A DNA stretch of 64,000 bases from an uncultured Prevotella sp. (GCA_902491375.1 CABUHE010000001.1:124001-188000), one strand, 5' to 3'; shown: positions 1-9,028, counted from the first letter of the stretch. Numbers and translations: made by a program. Notes: generated from the letters alone by a model not told the origin.

Positions 1-1
1 T

Positions 2-1669
2 CCTGCCGGTCATCCTGGATATTCGGTTGAGGCAATATTTGAAAGAAATACAGGAGGTGTTATGGTTTCTCCAAGGTCAAATGTATTGAAGGTCGGAGTA
101 CCGGGTACATATAGTATGCCGTTATTTGATGATTTTACTACAGGAACATTGGAAACGAATTTTTGGGAAGTTGAGAGTGATTATGGAGATATTCAGGATG
201 CATCATGGGGCGTTATGAAAGATTACGGTCTTATTGGAAGCAGCTTATATTATACGGTCTTTTCTTTGCAGCCATATTCGGCAAGCATAGTTTCAAGACC
301 TGTTGATGCTACAAACGAAAATACTGTAAAAGTTTCATTTTTCATGTTGTATTCTCTTCTGAATTCTTCAGATTGGGATGTTGATAAAGATTCGCTTAGT
401 TTTGATATATCGACAGATTTTGGTGATACATGGAAAGAAATCAGAACTTGGTCTATAGGGGAATTTGCAGAATCTAATACTTATAATGTTTTAAGTACGG
501 ACATATCATCGGATGTAGCAGGAAAACTTTTTAAAATACGGTTCAGGAAACACGGTCAAGGTGCTGCACAGTATCAGATGTTTATTGATAATATCAGAAT
601 AGATACAGGTGAATCTGAAATGCAAGCACCAACAGGACTTACCGGAATGCTTGATAAAGATGGCAAATCGTTAAATTTGATGTGGCATAATCTATCGGGT
701 GCATACCAGATAAACTATATAAATGATCCGTCATTCTCTACAAAGTACACTATCGGAAATGAAGGTAGGGAACTTATAGCTGCTAATGTCTTTGAACCAA
801 ATGATTTAAGCGCGTATGATGGTAAATACCTAAGTGCTGTGTCAACAACGCTTAATTATTATACTGATGGACAGACTGAAGAAAATATGCATGCTTCTAT
901 TGTTGTATTTGAGGATGGAGTACTGGTCCGTGAGCAAGAGATAAAGGATATGGTATACAACGAAGAGTTTATTATTCCACTTGATGAGCCTCTGGTCGTT
1001 GATGCGTCGAAAGAATTAAGAATAGGAATAAAGATATTTGATTATAATGCAGATCAACTTCCTTTGCTTTATATTCTTAGTGATAAGTTTGTTGCAGGAA
1101 AGAGTGACGTGTATTCGGAAGATAATGGAGTTACATGGAAGAAGATTTCCGACTTTTATAACGAACAGGGCTTGCCGGAACAAGGTAAATGCTGTTGGAA
1201 TATAACAGGTTGTATTACAGACATTCCGGAAATAACACCTATAAATGAGAATAATGTGTTCTCATACAATATTTTTAGGGATGGAATACAGTTAAATAAA
1301 TCTGTAATAGATAGATTACAGACTCGTTTTACAGATCCTGATCCGTCTGTGAATGCATGTTATCAGGTTGTTGCTTATAATTATGATGGTACATATTCTG
1401 ATTATTCAGAACAATTTTGTCTCGATGATCTTACTGATGTAAAGCGTATTATTGCTGATAATATTGAGATAACTCGTAATAATGGGGATAATTTCATTAC
1501 AATTAGCGGTAACTTTGACAGTGCTGATTTAATAAGTGTTAATGGTATGTGCGTGTCGCGTTCCAATGGTAATAAATTACCACTTGATGGAATAGGCAAT
1601 GGTCTATATATTCTCAGAATAAGTGCAGGCGGTAAGATTTATACTCAAAAAATGATAGTAAACAATTGA
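2..1669 (+). CDS. Secreted multidomain surface protein, 3' part only (5' end outside window)
   Basis: The reading frame is open from base 2, so the first internal Met (base 62) is not the real start and the gene is truncated by the window edge. The visible part holds a jelly-roll/MAM-like adhesion module (about the first 200 residues, FDDFTTG to FIDNIRIDTG), a middle region of beta-rich repeats, a fibronectin-III-like stretch (YNIFRDGIQL to YSDYSEQF), and a C-terminal domain ending GLYILRISAGG..KMIVNN that resembles type IX secretion (T9SS) type A sorting domains. It is probably exported and cell-surface attached. Similar tails occur on gingipain-like peptidases and adhesins, but no catalytic motif is visible here, so the activity is unknown. 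The gene is clearly more AT-rich than the suf genes that follow. A hairpin terminator lies about 40 bp downstream. Confidence 0.75.
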   Translation, partial: PAGHPGYSVEAIFERNTGGVMVSPRSNVLKVGVPGTYSMPLFDDFTTGTLETNFWEVESDYGDIQDASWGVMKDYGLIGSSLYYTVFSLQPYSASIVSRPVDATNENTVKVSFFMLYSLLNSSDWDVDKDSLSFDISTDFGDTWKEIRTWSIGEFAESNTYNVLSTDISSDVAGKLFKIRFRKHGQGAAQYQMFIDNIRIDTGESEMQAPTGLTGMLDKDGKSLNLMWHNLSGAYQINYINDPSFSTKYTIGNEGRELIAANVFEPNDLSAYDGKYLSAVSTTLNYYTDGQTEENMHASIVVFEDGVLVREQEIKDMVYNEEFIIPLDEPLVVDASKELRIGIKIFDYNADQLPLLYILSDKFVAGKSDVYSEDNGVTWKKISDFYNEQGLPEQGKCCWNITGCITDIPEITPINENNVFSYNIFRDGIQLNKSVIDRLQTRFTDPDPSVNACYQVVAYNYDGTYSDYSEQFCLDDLTDVKRIIADNIEITRNNGDNFITISGNFDSADLISVNGMCVSRSNGNKLPLDGIGNGLYILRISAGGKIYTQKMIVNN

Positions 1670-1709
1670 AAGCGATAATTGTAACTTGATATAAGTTTTT
1701 CTTTAACGA

Positions 1710-1747
1710 TTAAGGCGGTCTAAATATACAGATCGCCTTAATTTTCA
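1710..1747 (+). terminator. Intrinsic terminator of the surface protein gene
   Basis: Inverted repeat TAAGGCGGTCT / AGATCGCCTTA with an 8-nt loop, one G-T wobble, followed by ATTTTC. It sits just after the stop codon of the upstream gene. Confidence 0.7.
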
Positions 1748-1964
1748 TATACTAATTAAATTAGTAAAGTTATTTTTCTAGCTCTGATAGTATTTTTATT
1801 ACACAATTTATTTTTATGGTTCTAATCTTAACATTTCGTGGGTTTGGTTATCAAAAGATGAGGTATAATTAAAAATGTTATCAGATTAGTCATGTTTTTA
1901 TTATCCATTGTTTACATATTATTGTGGATCTGAACTATTTGTTTAGTTTTTTTTATGTTATTTT

Positions 1965-1996
1965 TTTGTTCTGGTCGTCATTGTTTGCTAACTTTG
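1965..1996 (+). promoter_or_regulatory. Bacteroidetes-type promoter of the suf operon
   Basis: TTTG at 1965-1968, a 20-bp spacer, then TAACTTTG at 1989-1996. This matches the Bacteroidetes primary-sigma consensus (TTTG, 19-21 bp, TAnnTTTG). It implies a transcript with a leader of about 45-50 nt before sufB. Confidence 0.75.
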
Positions 1997-2051
1997 CAAA
2001 CTTACATAAGTACGACCTTTATGTTGTGAGCTTGATAAGTTTTGAATAACA

Positions 2052-3515
2052 ATGGAGAAAATCAATAATAATAAAAATAACGAGTTTGTAAGACAGGTGG
2101 CTGAGCAGAAATATGAGTTCGGCTTCACTACCGATGTGCATACAGACATTATCGAGAAGGGCCTCAATGAGGACGTTGTGCGTCTGATTTCGGCTAAGAA
2201 GGGCGAGCCTGAATGGATGCTCGACTTCCGCCTGAAGGCCTATAACTACTGGAAGACGCTGGAACAGCCTACGTGGGGACACGTACATGTGCCCGACATC
2301 GACTATCAGGCTATATCTTACTATGCCGACCCTTTGGCTAAGAAGAAGGACGAAGGCAAGAAGGAGATTGACCCGGAGCTGATGAAAACGTTCGACAAAC
2401 TGGGTATTCCGCTCGAAGAGCGGCTTGCGCTCAGTGGTCAGACGGCGGTCGACGCCATAATGGATTCAGTGTCGGTTAAGACTACTTACAAGGAGAAACT
2501 TGCAGAGAAGGGCATCATATTCTGCTCGATAGGCGAGGCGATAAAGAATCATCCTGACCTTGTCAGAGAGTATATCGGTTCGGTTGTGCCTTACCGCGAC
2601 AACTTCTTCGCAGCCTTGAACAGTGCCGTTTTCAGCGACGGTTCGTTCGTCTATATACCCAAGGGCGTGCGCAGTCCTATGGAGCTAAGCTCATATTTCC
2701 GTATCAACGCTAAGAATACGGGACAGTTTGAGCGCACGCTTATCATAGCCGAGGACGACAGTTATGTGTCTTATCTTGAAGGATGCACGGCTCCGATGCG
2801 CGACGAGAACCAGCTTCACGCCGCAATCGTGGAGATTATCGTAAAGGACAATGCCGAGGTGAAATACTCGACTGTCCAGAACTGGTATCCGGGCGACGAG
2901 CACGGCAAGGGCGGTGTGTTCAACCTCGTGACAAAGCGTGGCGACCTGCGCGGCGTCAACTCAAAGCTGTCGTGGACTCAGGTGGAGACCGGCTCGGCCA
3001 TTACGTGGAAATATCCTTCGTGCATACTTCGCGGCGACAACTCAGTGGCAGAGTTTTACAGTGTAGCCGTTACCAACAATTATCAGGAGGCTGACACGGG
3101 TACTAAGATGATTCACCTTGGCAAGAACACAAAGAGTACGATTATAAGCAAGGGTATCAGCGCCGGACACAGCCAGAACTCATATCGCGGACTGGTGCGT
3201 GTGTCGGCCAATGCTGACAACGCCCGCAACTATTCATCGTGCGACTCGCTGCTGTTGGGCAGCGACTGCGGTGCCCATACGTTCCCTTATATGGACATAC
3301 ACAACGACTCGGCGATAGTTGAGCATGAGGCTACGACCAGCAAAATCAGCGAAGACCAGCTGTTCTACTGCAACCAGCGCGGTATTCCTACGGAGCAGGC
3401 TGTCGGACTGATTGTGAACGGATACGCCAAGGAAGTGCTTAACAAGCTGCCTATGGAGTTTGCCGTTGAGGCTCAGAAGCTGCTCAGCGTATCGCTCGAA
3501 GGAACGGTCGGATAA
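2052..3515 (+). CDS. sufB: Fe-S cluster assembly scaffold SufB
   Basis: 487 residues, the usual length for SufB. With SufC and SufD it forms the cytosolic SufBC2D scaffold on which Fe-S clusters are built from sulfur supplied by SufS. The conserved SufB C-terminal core is present, including the stretch HEATTSKISEDQLFY followed by QRGI. It is first in the suf operon, behind a good promoter. The ATG start is 10 bases after the TAA of an upstream frame and has no Shine-Dalgarno sequence, which is normal in this phylum. No SufE or SufU gene is found nearby. Confidence 0.97.
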   Translation: MEKINNNKNNEFVRQVAEQKYEFGFTTDVHTDIIEKGLNEDVVRLISAKKGEPEWMLDFRLKAYNYWKTLEQPTWGHVHVPDIDYQAISYYADPLAKKKDEGKKEIDPELMKTFDKLGIPLEERLALSGQTAVDAIMDSVSVKTTYKEKLAEKGIIFCSIGEAIKNHPDLVREYIGSVVPYRDNFFAALNSAVFSDGSFVYIPKGVRSPMELSSYFRINAKNTGQFERTLIIAEDDSYVSYLEGCTAPMRDENQLHAAIVEIIVKDNAEVKYSTVQNWYPGDEHGKGGVFNLVTKRGDLRGVNSKLSWTQVETGSAITWKYPSCILRGDNSVAEFYSVAVTNNYQEADTGTKMIHLGKNTKSTIISKGISAGHSQNSYRGLVRVSANADNARNYSSCDSLLLGSDCGAHTFPYMDIHNDSAIVEHEATTSKISEDQLFYCNQRGIPTEQAVGLIVNGYAKEVLNKLPMEFAVEAQKLLSVSLEGTVG

Positions 3516-3521
3516 GTTAAG

Positions 3522-3556
3522 GGTAAAACGGTAGAAAAGTAGAAAGGTAAAAAAAT
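3522..3556 (+). repeat. Purine-rich micro-repeat after sufB
   Basis: Tandem variants of GGTAGAAAA (GGTAAAAC, GGTAGAAAA, GTAGAAAG, GTAAAAAA) with a period of about 9 nt. It lies in the 124-bp gap between sufB and the barrel gene. It has no dyad symmetry and is not a terminator. Confidence 0.5.
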
Positions 3557-3639
3557 AGGAGAGTATAAGAAGCTGGATGTTGGTTGAGCTGATGCGTTTT
3601 AACATCTGTTCGTTGACGATATAGAAACTAAGTTTTATT

Positions 3640-4362
3640 ATGAGAATAAAGGAGATTATGTTTCTGGTTCTGCTCCTTTGTCTTTTGGGAGTCAAGGCAA
3701 GCGGACAGGAAGATGAGTCACGGCGGTGGGCAATAGACTTTAATTTAACCCCTGTGAAGCCCGTCGTGTCCGTTAATGAGACCCCTAAGGAGTATTACGA
3801 CCCTGTAAAGTCGGGCGGCGGGCCTAACTTCTCATTCCATCTCGAATATTTTATACCTAAGAGCAAGTTCTCAGTCATCGGCGGTTATGAGCGTGAGCGG
3901 ATGGACTTCTATTCAGGCGACGTATCAGCCGATCTGTCGCAGCTTATGCTTGGCGGACGGTGGTATATCATGCCGGAATCCAGTCAGTTTCAGCCTTATC
4001 TCGGCGCAAACACGTATTGGAATATTGATGAGCGCAGACAGAGCGGCTCAATCAATGCACTCGCATACGACTACGTCCGCGATTACAACGTGAAAAGTCC
4101 GCTGCTGAGCATGGCGCCGGTCGTAGGTGTCGACATATATCTGTTTTCGAGCCTGGCACTTGAAGTCGGCTATGAATTCAGATTCGCAATCAACGGCCAT
4201 ACATCGTCTGAAACTACATTCGGCAATGAACAGACATCGTATGCCATGCGCTCTCCGATGCACCGCCACGCACTGTCAGTGGGACTGAAAGTTACGTTCC
4301 CGTTCAAGTTCACAAGCAGTGACTTCGACGGACTATTGGATTCTCTTTTAGATTTGAAATAA
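3640..4362 (+). CDS. Predicted outer-membrane beta-barrel protein inside the suf operon
   Basis: 240 residues. An N-terminal signal peptide (about residues 1-22, hydrophobic core FLVLLLCLLGV, cleavage near KASGQ) is followed by alternating polar/aromatic strands such as FSFHLEYF, LMLGGRWYI, LALEVGYEFRFAI and ALSVGLKVTFPF, typical of a small 8-12-strand porin-like barrel. It is not a recognised Suf component. It lies 124 bp after sufB and 53 bp before sufC on the same strand with no terminator between, so it is probably co-transcribed with them. Function is unknown; a link with iron or envelope stress would be speculation. Confidence 0.8.
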   Translation: MRIKEIMFLVLLLCLLGVKASGQEDESRRWAIDFNLTPVKPVVSVNETPKEYYDPVKSGGGPNFSFHLEYFIPKSKFSVIGGYERERMDFYSGDVSADLSQLMLGGRWYIMPESSQFQPYLGANTYWNIDERRQSGSINALAYDYVRDYNVKSPLLSMAPVVGVDIYLFSSLALEVGYEFRFAINGHTSSETTFGNEQTSYAMRSPMHRHALSVGLKVTFPFKFTSSDFDGLLDSLLDLK

Positions 4363-4415
4363 ACAACTCAGGCAGGCGCAAGCCGTAAGGCCGGAATAAA
4401 TTATAAACAAGAATT

Positions 4416-5171
4416 ATGTTAGAAATAAAAGACTTACACGCCAAGATAGGCGATAAAGAAATACTTAAAGGCATAAACCTCACCATAAAGGACGGTGAGA
4501 CGCATGCCATAATGGGACCTAACGGCTCAGGTAAGAGTACGCTAAGCGCCGTGCTGGTGGGCAATCCGCTGTATGAGGTTACAGCAGGCGAGGTTACTTT
4601 CAACGGTAAAGACCTGCTTGCAATGAAGCCTGAAGACAGGGCACACGAAGGCCTTTTCCTCTCATTCCAGTACCCGGTGGAGATTCCGGGTGTGTCGATG
4701 ACCAACTTCATGCGTGCCGCCGTAAACGAGAAACGCAAGTATGAAGGCAAGGAACCGCTCAACGCAGCCGAGTTCCTGAAGCTGATGCGTGAGAAGAGAA
4801 AGATTGTAGAGCTTGACAGCAAGCTGTCAAACCGCTCTGTGAACGAAGGCTTCAGCGGTGGAGAGAAGAAGCGTAACGAGATTTTCCAGATGGCAATGCT
4901 TGAGCCGAAGCTCAGCATTCTGGATGAGACAGACTCTGGTCTTGACGTCGACGCGCTGCGCATTGTGGCTGAAGGCGTGAACAAACTGCGCACGCCGGAG
5001 TCGAGCTGCATCGTCATTACGCACTATGAGCGTCTGCTCGACATCATCAAGCCCGACATCGTTCATGTGCTTTACAAGGGACGTATAGTCAAGACAGCAG
5101 GGCCGGAGTTGTCGAAAGAGATTGAGGCACGCGGCTACGACTGGATTAAGGAGGAAGTTGACGGAATTTGA
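4416..5171 (+). CDS. sufC: Fe-S assembly ATPase SufC
   Basis: 251-residue ABC-type ATPase of the SufBCD complex, which couples ATP hydrolysis to conformational change during cluster assembly. Walker A GPNGSGKST at residues 34-42, Q-loop region FLSFQYP about 81-87, ABC signature FSGGEKK at 146-152, and Walker B LSILDE at 166-171 followed by a D-loop (SGLDVDAL). No membrane segments are present, as expected for this soluble subunit. It sits between the barrel gene and sufD. Confidence 0.97.
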   Translation: MLEIKDLHAKIGDKEILKGINLTIKDGETHAIMGPNGSGKSTLSAVLVGNPLYEVTAGEVTFNGKDLLAMKPEDRAHEGLFLSFQYPVEIPGVSMTNFMRAAVNEKRKYEGKEPLNAAEFLKLMREKRKIVELDSKLSNRSVNEGFSGGEKKRNEIFQMAMLEPKLSILDETDSGLDVDALRIVAEGVNKLRTPESSCIVITHYERLLDIIKPDIVHVLYKGRIVKTAGPELSKEIEARGYDWIKEEVDGI

Positions 5172-5210
5172 TTCATAATTCAAAATTCGTAATTCATAAT
5201 TATAATTCAT
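5172..5210. repeat. ATTCATAATT-type short repeat between sufC and sufD
   Basis: Three to four overlapping copies of ATTCATAATT / AATTCGTAATT fill almost the whole 45-bp gap between sufC and sufD. The same word, in the opposite orientation, occurs at the start of the DUF3109 gene near 18.83 kb. Confidence 0.65.
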
Positions 5211-5216
5211 ATACGG

Positions 5217-6563
5217 ATGAATAGCGAAAAACAATATATCGACCTGTACGGGCAGTGTCGCGACATGATTATGGGCCACAGTGTGGAGCCATTGAATGCC
5301 GTGCGCGATGCGGCTTTTGAGGACTTCAAGCGTATCGGATTCCCTACGAAGAAGGTCGAGAGATATAAATATACAGACATCCCGGCGCTGTTTGAGCCTG
5401 ACTACGGACTTAATCTTAACCGTCTTGAGATACCGGTTGACCCGTATGAGGCTTTCCGTTGCGATGTTCCTAATCTCAGCACGTCGCTTTATTTCGTGCT
5501 GAACGATGGTTTCTACGATAAGGTGCAGCCCAAAGGACACCTTCTTCCGGAAGGAGTCTTTGTTGGTTCACTCGCAAAATACGCGGCCGCTAATCCTGAG
5601 TTTGTAGCAAAGTATTATGCAAAGCTGGCAAAGACAGCTGACGACGGCATAACGGCGCTTAACACAATGCTGGCTCAGGACGGTCTGCTGGTGTATGTAC
5701 CTAAGGGAGTTGTGGTTGACCGCGCCGTGCAGGTAATCAACATCCTGCGCTCGGATGTCGACCTGATGGTAAACCGCCGTGTGCTGATAGTTGTCGAGGC
5801 AGGCGCAGAGGTGAAACTTCTTTTCTGCGACCACGCCGCTGACGACCGCCGTTTCCTCGCCACACAGGTTATTGAGGCTTATGTAGGCGACAACGCTTCG
5901 CTCGACCTTTACTGCCTGGAAGAGACGCATGTGAAGAATGTCCGTGTCAGCAACGTGTTCATAGAGCAGCAAAGGGACAGCCGCGTGAGCCACAACGTCA
6001 TAACGCTTCACAACGGAGTGACGCGCAACCGCACCGACCTGGTATTTGCAGGAGAGGGCGCCGAGTGCGACCTTCGCGGCTGCGTGATAGCCGACAAGCA
6101 CCAGCATGTTGACAATAATACGCTTATTGACCATAAGGTAGGCCATTGCACGAGCCGCGAACTGTATAAATATGTGCTCGACGGAAATGCTGTCGGCGCG
6201 TTTGCTGGCCGTGTGTTGGTGCGTCACGGTGCGCAGAAAACTGTCTCACAGGAGACCAACCAGAACCTTTGCGCGACAAAAGAGGCGCGCATGTACACAC
6301 AGCCTATGCTGGAGATTTATGCCGACGACGTGAAGTGTGCGCACGGCAGCACAGTAGGTCAGCTCAACGATGCGGCTCTGTTCTACATGCGTCAGCGCGG
6401 AATACCTCTGAAAGAGGCACGCCTGCTGCTTGAGTTCGCTTTCGCCAACGAGGTGATTGACGGCATCAAGCTCGTTCCTTTGCGCGACCGTCTGCACTAT
6501 CTTGTGGAGAAACGATTCCGCGGAGAGCTGAACAAATGCGAAGGTTGCAAGTTGTGTAGATGA
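5217..6563 (+). CDS. sufD: Fe-S cluster assembly protein SufD
   Basis: 448 residues, paralogue of SufB and third member of the SufBC2D scaffold, which takes part in iron entry and cluster formation. The family core is seen in the C-terminal half, CAHGSTVGQLN followed by FYMRQRGI. The extreme C terminus carries three cysteines in CEGCKLCR (C441, C444, C447), which could be extra metal or sulfur ligands. It starts 45 bp after sufC across a short repeat and is followed 37 bp later by sufS. Confidence 0.95.
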   Translation: MNSEKQYIDLYGQCRDMIMGHSVEPLNAVRDAAFEDFKRIGFPTKKVERYKYTDIPALFEPDYGLNLNRLEIPVDPYEAFRCDVPNLSTSLYFVLNDGFYDKVQPKGHLLPEGVFVGSLAKYAAANPEFVAKYYAKLAKTADDGITALNTMLAQDGLLVYVPKGVVVDRAVQVINILRSDVDLMVNRRVLIVVEAGAEVKLLFCDHAADDRRFLATQVIEAYVGDNASLDLYCLEETHVKNVRVSNVFIEQQRDSRVSHNVITLHNGVTRNRTDLVFAGEGAECDLRGCVIADKHQHVDNNTLIDHKVGHCTSRELYKYVLDGNAVGAFAGRVLVRHGAQKTVSQETNQNLCATKEARMYTQPMLEIYADDVKCAHGSTVGQLNDAALFYMRQRGIPLKEARLLLEFAFANEVIDGIKLVPLRDRLHYLVEKRFRGELNKCEGCKLCR

Positions 6564-6600
6564 TTTTACGGTAGCCAGTCTGCCTTTAAATGTTTTTACA

Positions 6601-7815
6601 ATGTTCGACATAAACAAAATAAGAGAAGACTTCCCGATACTCGGCCGCGAGGTTTACGGTCGTCCGCTTGTCTATCTTGACAACGCCGCCACAACACAGA
6701 AACCAGGCTGTGTGGTGGAAGCCATAACAGACGAGTACTACAACGTGAATGCCAACGTTCACCGCGGAGTGCATTATCTGTCGCAGCAGGCTACAGACTT
6801 GCACGAGGAAGCGCGTGAGAAAGTAAGACAGTTTATCAATGCAAGGTCAACTAATGAGATTGTCTTCACGCGTGGAACCACCGAGAGTCTTAATCTTGTG
6901 GTGTCTTCTTTCTGTGACGAGTTCATGCAGGAAGGCGACGAAGTGATTGTCTCTGTAATGGAACATCACTCAAACATCGTGCCCTGGCAGCTTCAGGCAG
7001 CTAAGAAAGGCATCTCGATACGTGTCATTCCGATGACAGACGAAGGTGAGCTTTGCATGGACGAATATGCCAGGATGTTCACCGACAAGACAAAGATTGT
7101 CAGCGTAACGCATGTCAGCAATGTGCTAGGAACGGTCAATCCGGTTGACGAGATAATACGCATAGCCCACGAGCATGGCGTTCCTGTAATGGTTGACGGT
7201 GCCCAAAGTACTCCTCACTTTGCTGTCGATGTGCAGGCAATGGACTGCGATTTCTTCGCTTTCAGCGGTCATAAGATGTACGGACCGACAGGTATTGGCG
7301 TGCTCTATGGCAAGGAAGACTGGCTCGACCGTCTGCCTCCGTATCAGGGTGGAGGAGAGATGATTGAGAGCGTAAGCTTCGAGAAGACTGTGTTCGAGCA
7401 TCTTCCGTTCAAGTTTGAGGCTGGAACTCCAGACTATGTTGCCACCCACGGTCTGGCAAAGGCCATAGACTATATGACGGCTGTGGGCATGGACAACATA
7501 CAGAAGCATGAACATGAGCTTACGGAATACGCCATGCAGCGCCTGGCTGAGGTGGAGAACATACGTATATTCGGCCGTTCGCCACGTAAGGATGCCGTCG
7601 TTTCATTCCTTGTAGGTGATATTCATCATCTTGACATGGGTACTCTGCTCGACCGTCTTGGCATAGCAGTGCGCACTGGTCACCATTGCGCTCAGCCGCT
7701 GATGATACGTCTCGGCATACAAGGAACAGTGCGTGCATCGTTTGCGATGTACAATACACGCGAAGAGATAGACGCTCTTGTAGAGGGAATTAAGCGTGTC
7801 AGCAAAATGTTCTGA
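6601..7815 (+). CDS. sufS: Cysteine desulfurase SufS
   Basis: 404-residue class-V aminotransferase-fold PLP enzyme that removes sulfur from cysteine and passes it to the SufBCD scaffold. The PLP lysine is K225 in FSGHKMYGPTG, and the catalytic cysteine is C363 in RTGHHCAQPL, a short-loop arrangement typical of group II SufS enzymes. The cofactor-binding region HVSNVLGTVNP (171-181) and the DGAQ segment (199-202) are intact. It is the last gene of the operon and is followed by a strong terminator. Confidence 0.97.
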   Translation: MFDINKIREDFPILGREVYGRPLVYLDNAATTQKPGCVVEAITDEYYNVNANVHRGVHYLSQQATDLHEEAREKVRQFINARSTNEIVFTRGTTESLNLVVSSFCDEFMQEGDEVIVSVMEHHSNIVPWQLQAAKKGISIRVIPMTDEGELCMDEYARMFTDKTKIVSVTHVSNVLGTVNPVDEIIRIAHEHGVPVMVDGAQSTPHFAVDVQAMDCDFFAFSGHKMYGPTGIGVLYGKEDWLDRLPPYQGGGEMIESVSFEKTVFEHLPFKFEAGTPDYVATHGLAKAIDYMTAVGMDNIQKHEHELTEYAMQRLAEVENIRIFGRSPRKDAVVSFLVGDIHHLDMGTLLDRLGIAVRTGHHCAQPLMIRLGIQGTVRASFAMYNTREEIDALVEGIKRVSKMF

Positions 7816-7853
7816 CACTCATTGGCAGACTACTGATATAATATAATAATGTG

Positions 7854-7880
7854 AAAAAGGGAGCTTCGGCTCCCTTTTTT
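7854..7880. terminator. Bidirectional terminator with UUCG tetraloop
   Basis: Perfect 11-bp stem AAAAAGGGAGC / GCTCCCTTTTT closed by TTCG. T-runs result on both strands, so it can end the suf operon and the convergent small gene that stops at 7888. Confidence 0.92.
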
Positions 7881-7887
7881 ATTGCTC

Positions 7888-8184
7888 TTAGTCATTATGC
7901 CTGATGTAAAGTCCGCATTTTCTTATAGCCACAACAAACCATACGCACGCTGCGATTCTTATCATTATCGATATGTCGGCAGGCAGAATGGTGGCGAAGA
8001 AAGCCAGTTGGGCTTCCGTGATGGCTCTTGCCTCGGCATTGCTGACTTCGTGTTTAAGCACGTATGAGTAATATCTGCGCAGCATACGCATCGGAATTGA
8101 TACGGTGTTTGCCATTCTTCTGATAACGTCAGATGCTTTTCTTACTGTTTCAGTATTTGCAGTCATTGTCATTTGCTTTTCCAT
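7888..8184 (-). CDS. Small hypothetical protein with one C-terminal membrane segment
   Basis: 98 residues, unrecognised. The N-terminal two thirds are polar and helical (ASDVIRRMANTV, RMLRRYYSYVL, EARAITEAQLAFFATI). A hydrophobic stretch IMIRIAACVWFVVAI (about residues 72-86) could span the membrane near the C terminus. Met5 or Met7 are alternative starts. It is the only minus-strand gene between sufS and rnhB and shares the bidirectional terminator with the suf operon, which supports it as a real transcript. Confidence 0.6.
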   Translation of the reverse strand: MEKQMTMTANTETVRKASDVIRRMANTVSIPMRMLRRYYSYVLKHEVSNAEARAITEAQLAFFATILPADISIMIRIAACVWFVVAIRKCGLYIRHND

Positions 8185-8419
8185 ATCTTATGTTTTTATT
8201 ATTTTGTTTCTGACTGCAAAATAAACATCCGTTTGTGCACAATAAGTTCACTACTGCTTCGTTTTTAGTTAAAGAATAATAAAACAGACCTTGTCTTGCC
8301 CTTAAAAGTAGTCTTGAGTTTCTCATTCAGTATGTTGAGATGCATGCTGGATGAGCATGAAACCATTAGTTTTAGCAATAGACGAGGAAACTGAATGAAC
8401 ACTGAAATTTATCAGAAAC

Positions 8420-9004
8420 ATGCTTAAAAGCCACTTTTATAAAGGACTGGTTGAGGCCGGTTGCGACGAGGCCGGCCGTGGTTGCCTTGCCGGCAGTGTG
8501 TATGCGGCTGCTGTGATTCTGCCCGAAGACTATAAGAACGAGGCTCTTAACGACTCAAAACAGCTTACAGCCAAGCGCCGCTATGAACTTCGTGAGCAGA
8601 TTGAACACGACGCGCTGGCATGGGCAGTGGGTGTGGTTACGCCTGAAGAAATTGACGAGATAAACATCCTTAACGCCAGTATTCTTGCCATGCACCGTGC
8701 TTTGGATCAGCTCACGTTGCGTCCCGAAGCAATTATAGTTGACGGAAATCGCTTTAAGCCATACCATTTTATCCCTTATACGACCGTAGTCAAGGGCGAC
8801 GGAAAGTATCTTTCGATAGCTGCTGCGAGCATTCTTGCCAAGACCTACCGCGACGACTACATGGACCGCCTGGCGCAGGAATATCCGCAGTACGACTGGA
8901 TTGACAATAAAGGCTACCCGACGCGTAAGCACCGCCAGGCGATAGCCGAATATGGAGCAACGAAATATCACCGCATGACTTTCAGACTTCTGCCTGAGAA
9001 GTGA
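8420..9004 (+). CDS. rnhB: Ribonuclease HII
   Basis: 194 residues. Removes ribonucleotides misincorporated in DNA and cleaves RNA in RNA/DNA hybrids. The N-terminal active-site motif GCDEAGRG (D16, E17) is present, followed by IIVDGNRF and the AAASILAKTYRDDYM helix, which hold the remaining acidic residues. The length is typical. It is followed 24 bp later by a WYL regulator on the same strand, so the two may be co-transcribed. Confidence 0.95.
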   Translation: MLKSHFYKGLVEAGCDEAGRGCLAGSVYAAAVILPEDYKNEALNDSKQLTAKRRYELREQIEHDALAWAVGVVTPEEIDEINILNASILAMHRALDQLTLRPEAIIVDGNRFKPYHFIPYTTVVKGDGKYLSIAAASILAKTYRDDYMDRLAQEYPQYDWIDNKGYPTRKHRQAIAEYGATKYHRMTFRLLPEK

Positions 9005-9028
9005 TTGCTTTGAAAAACAGAAAACATT

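Larger units (their letters stand above)
1670..2051. other. AT-rich intergenic gap
   Basis: 382 bp without a gene. It holds the terminator of the upstream surface-protein gene near its left end and the sufB promoter near its right end. Nothing else is recognisable in the AT-rich middle. Confidence 0.7.

Noticed and set aside
8281..8320. Possible two-unit array (ACAGACCTTGTCTTG and AAAAGTAGTCTTGAG)
   Set aside because: Period is about 21 bp and the units match the consensus poorly.
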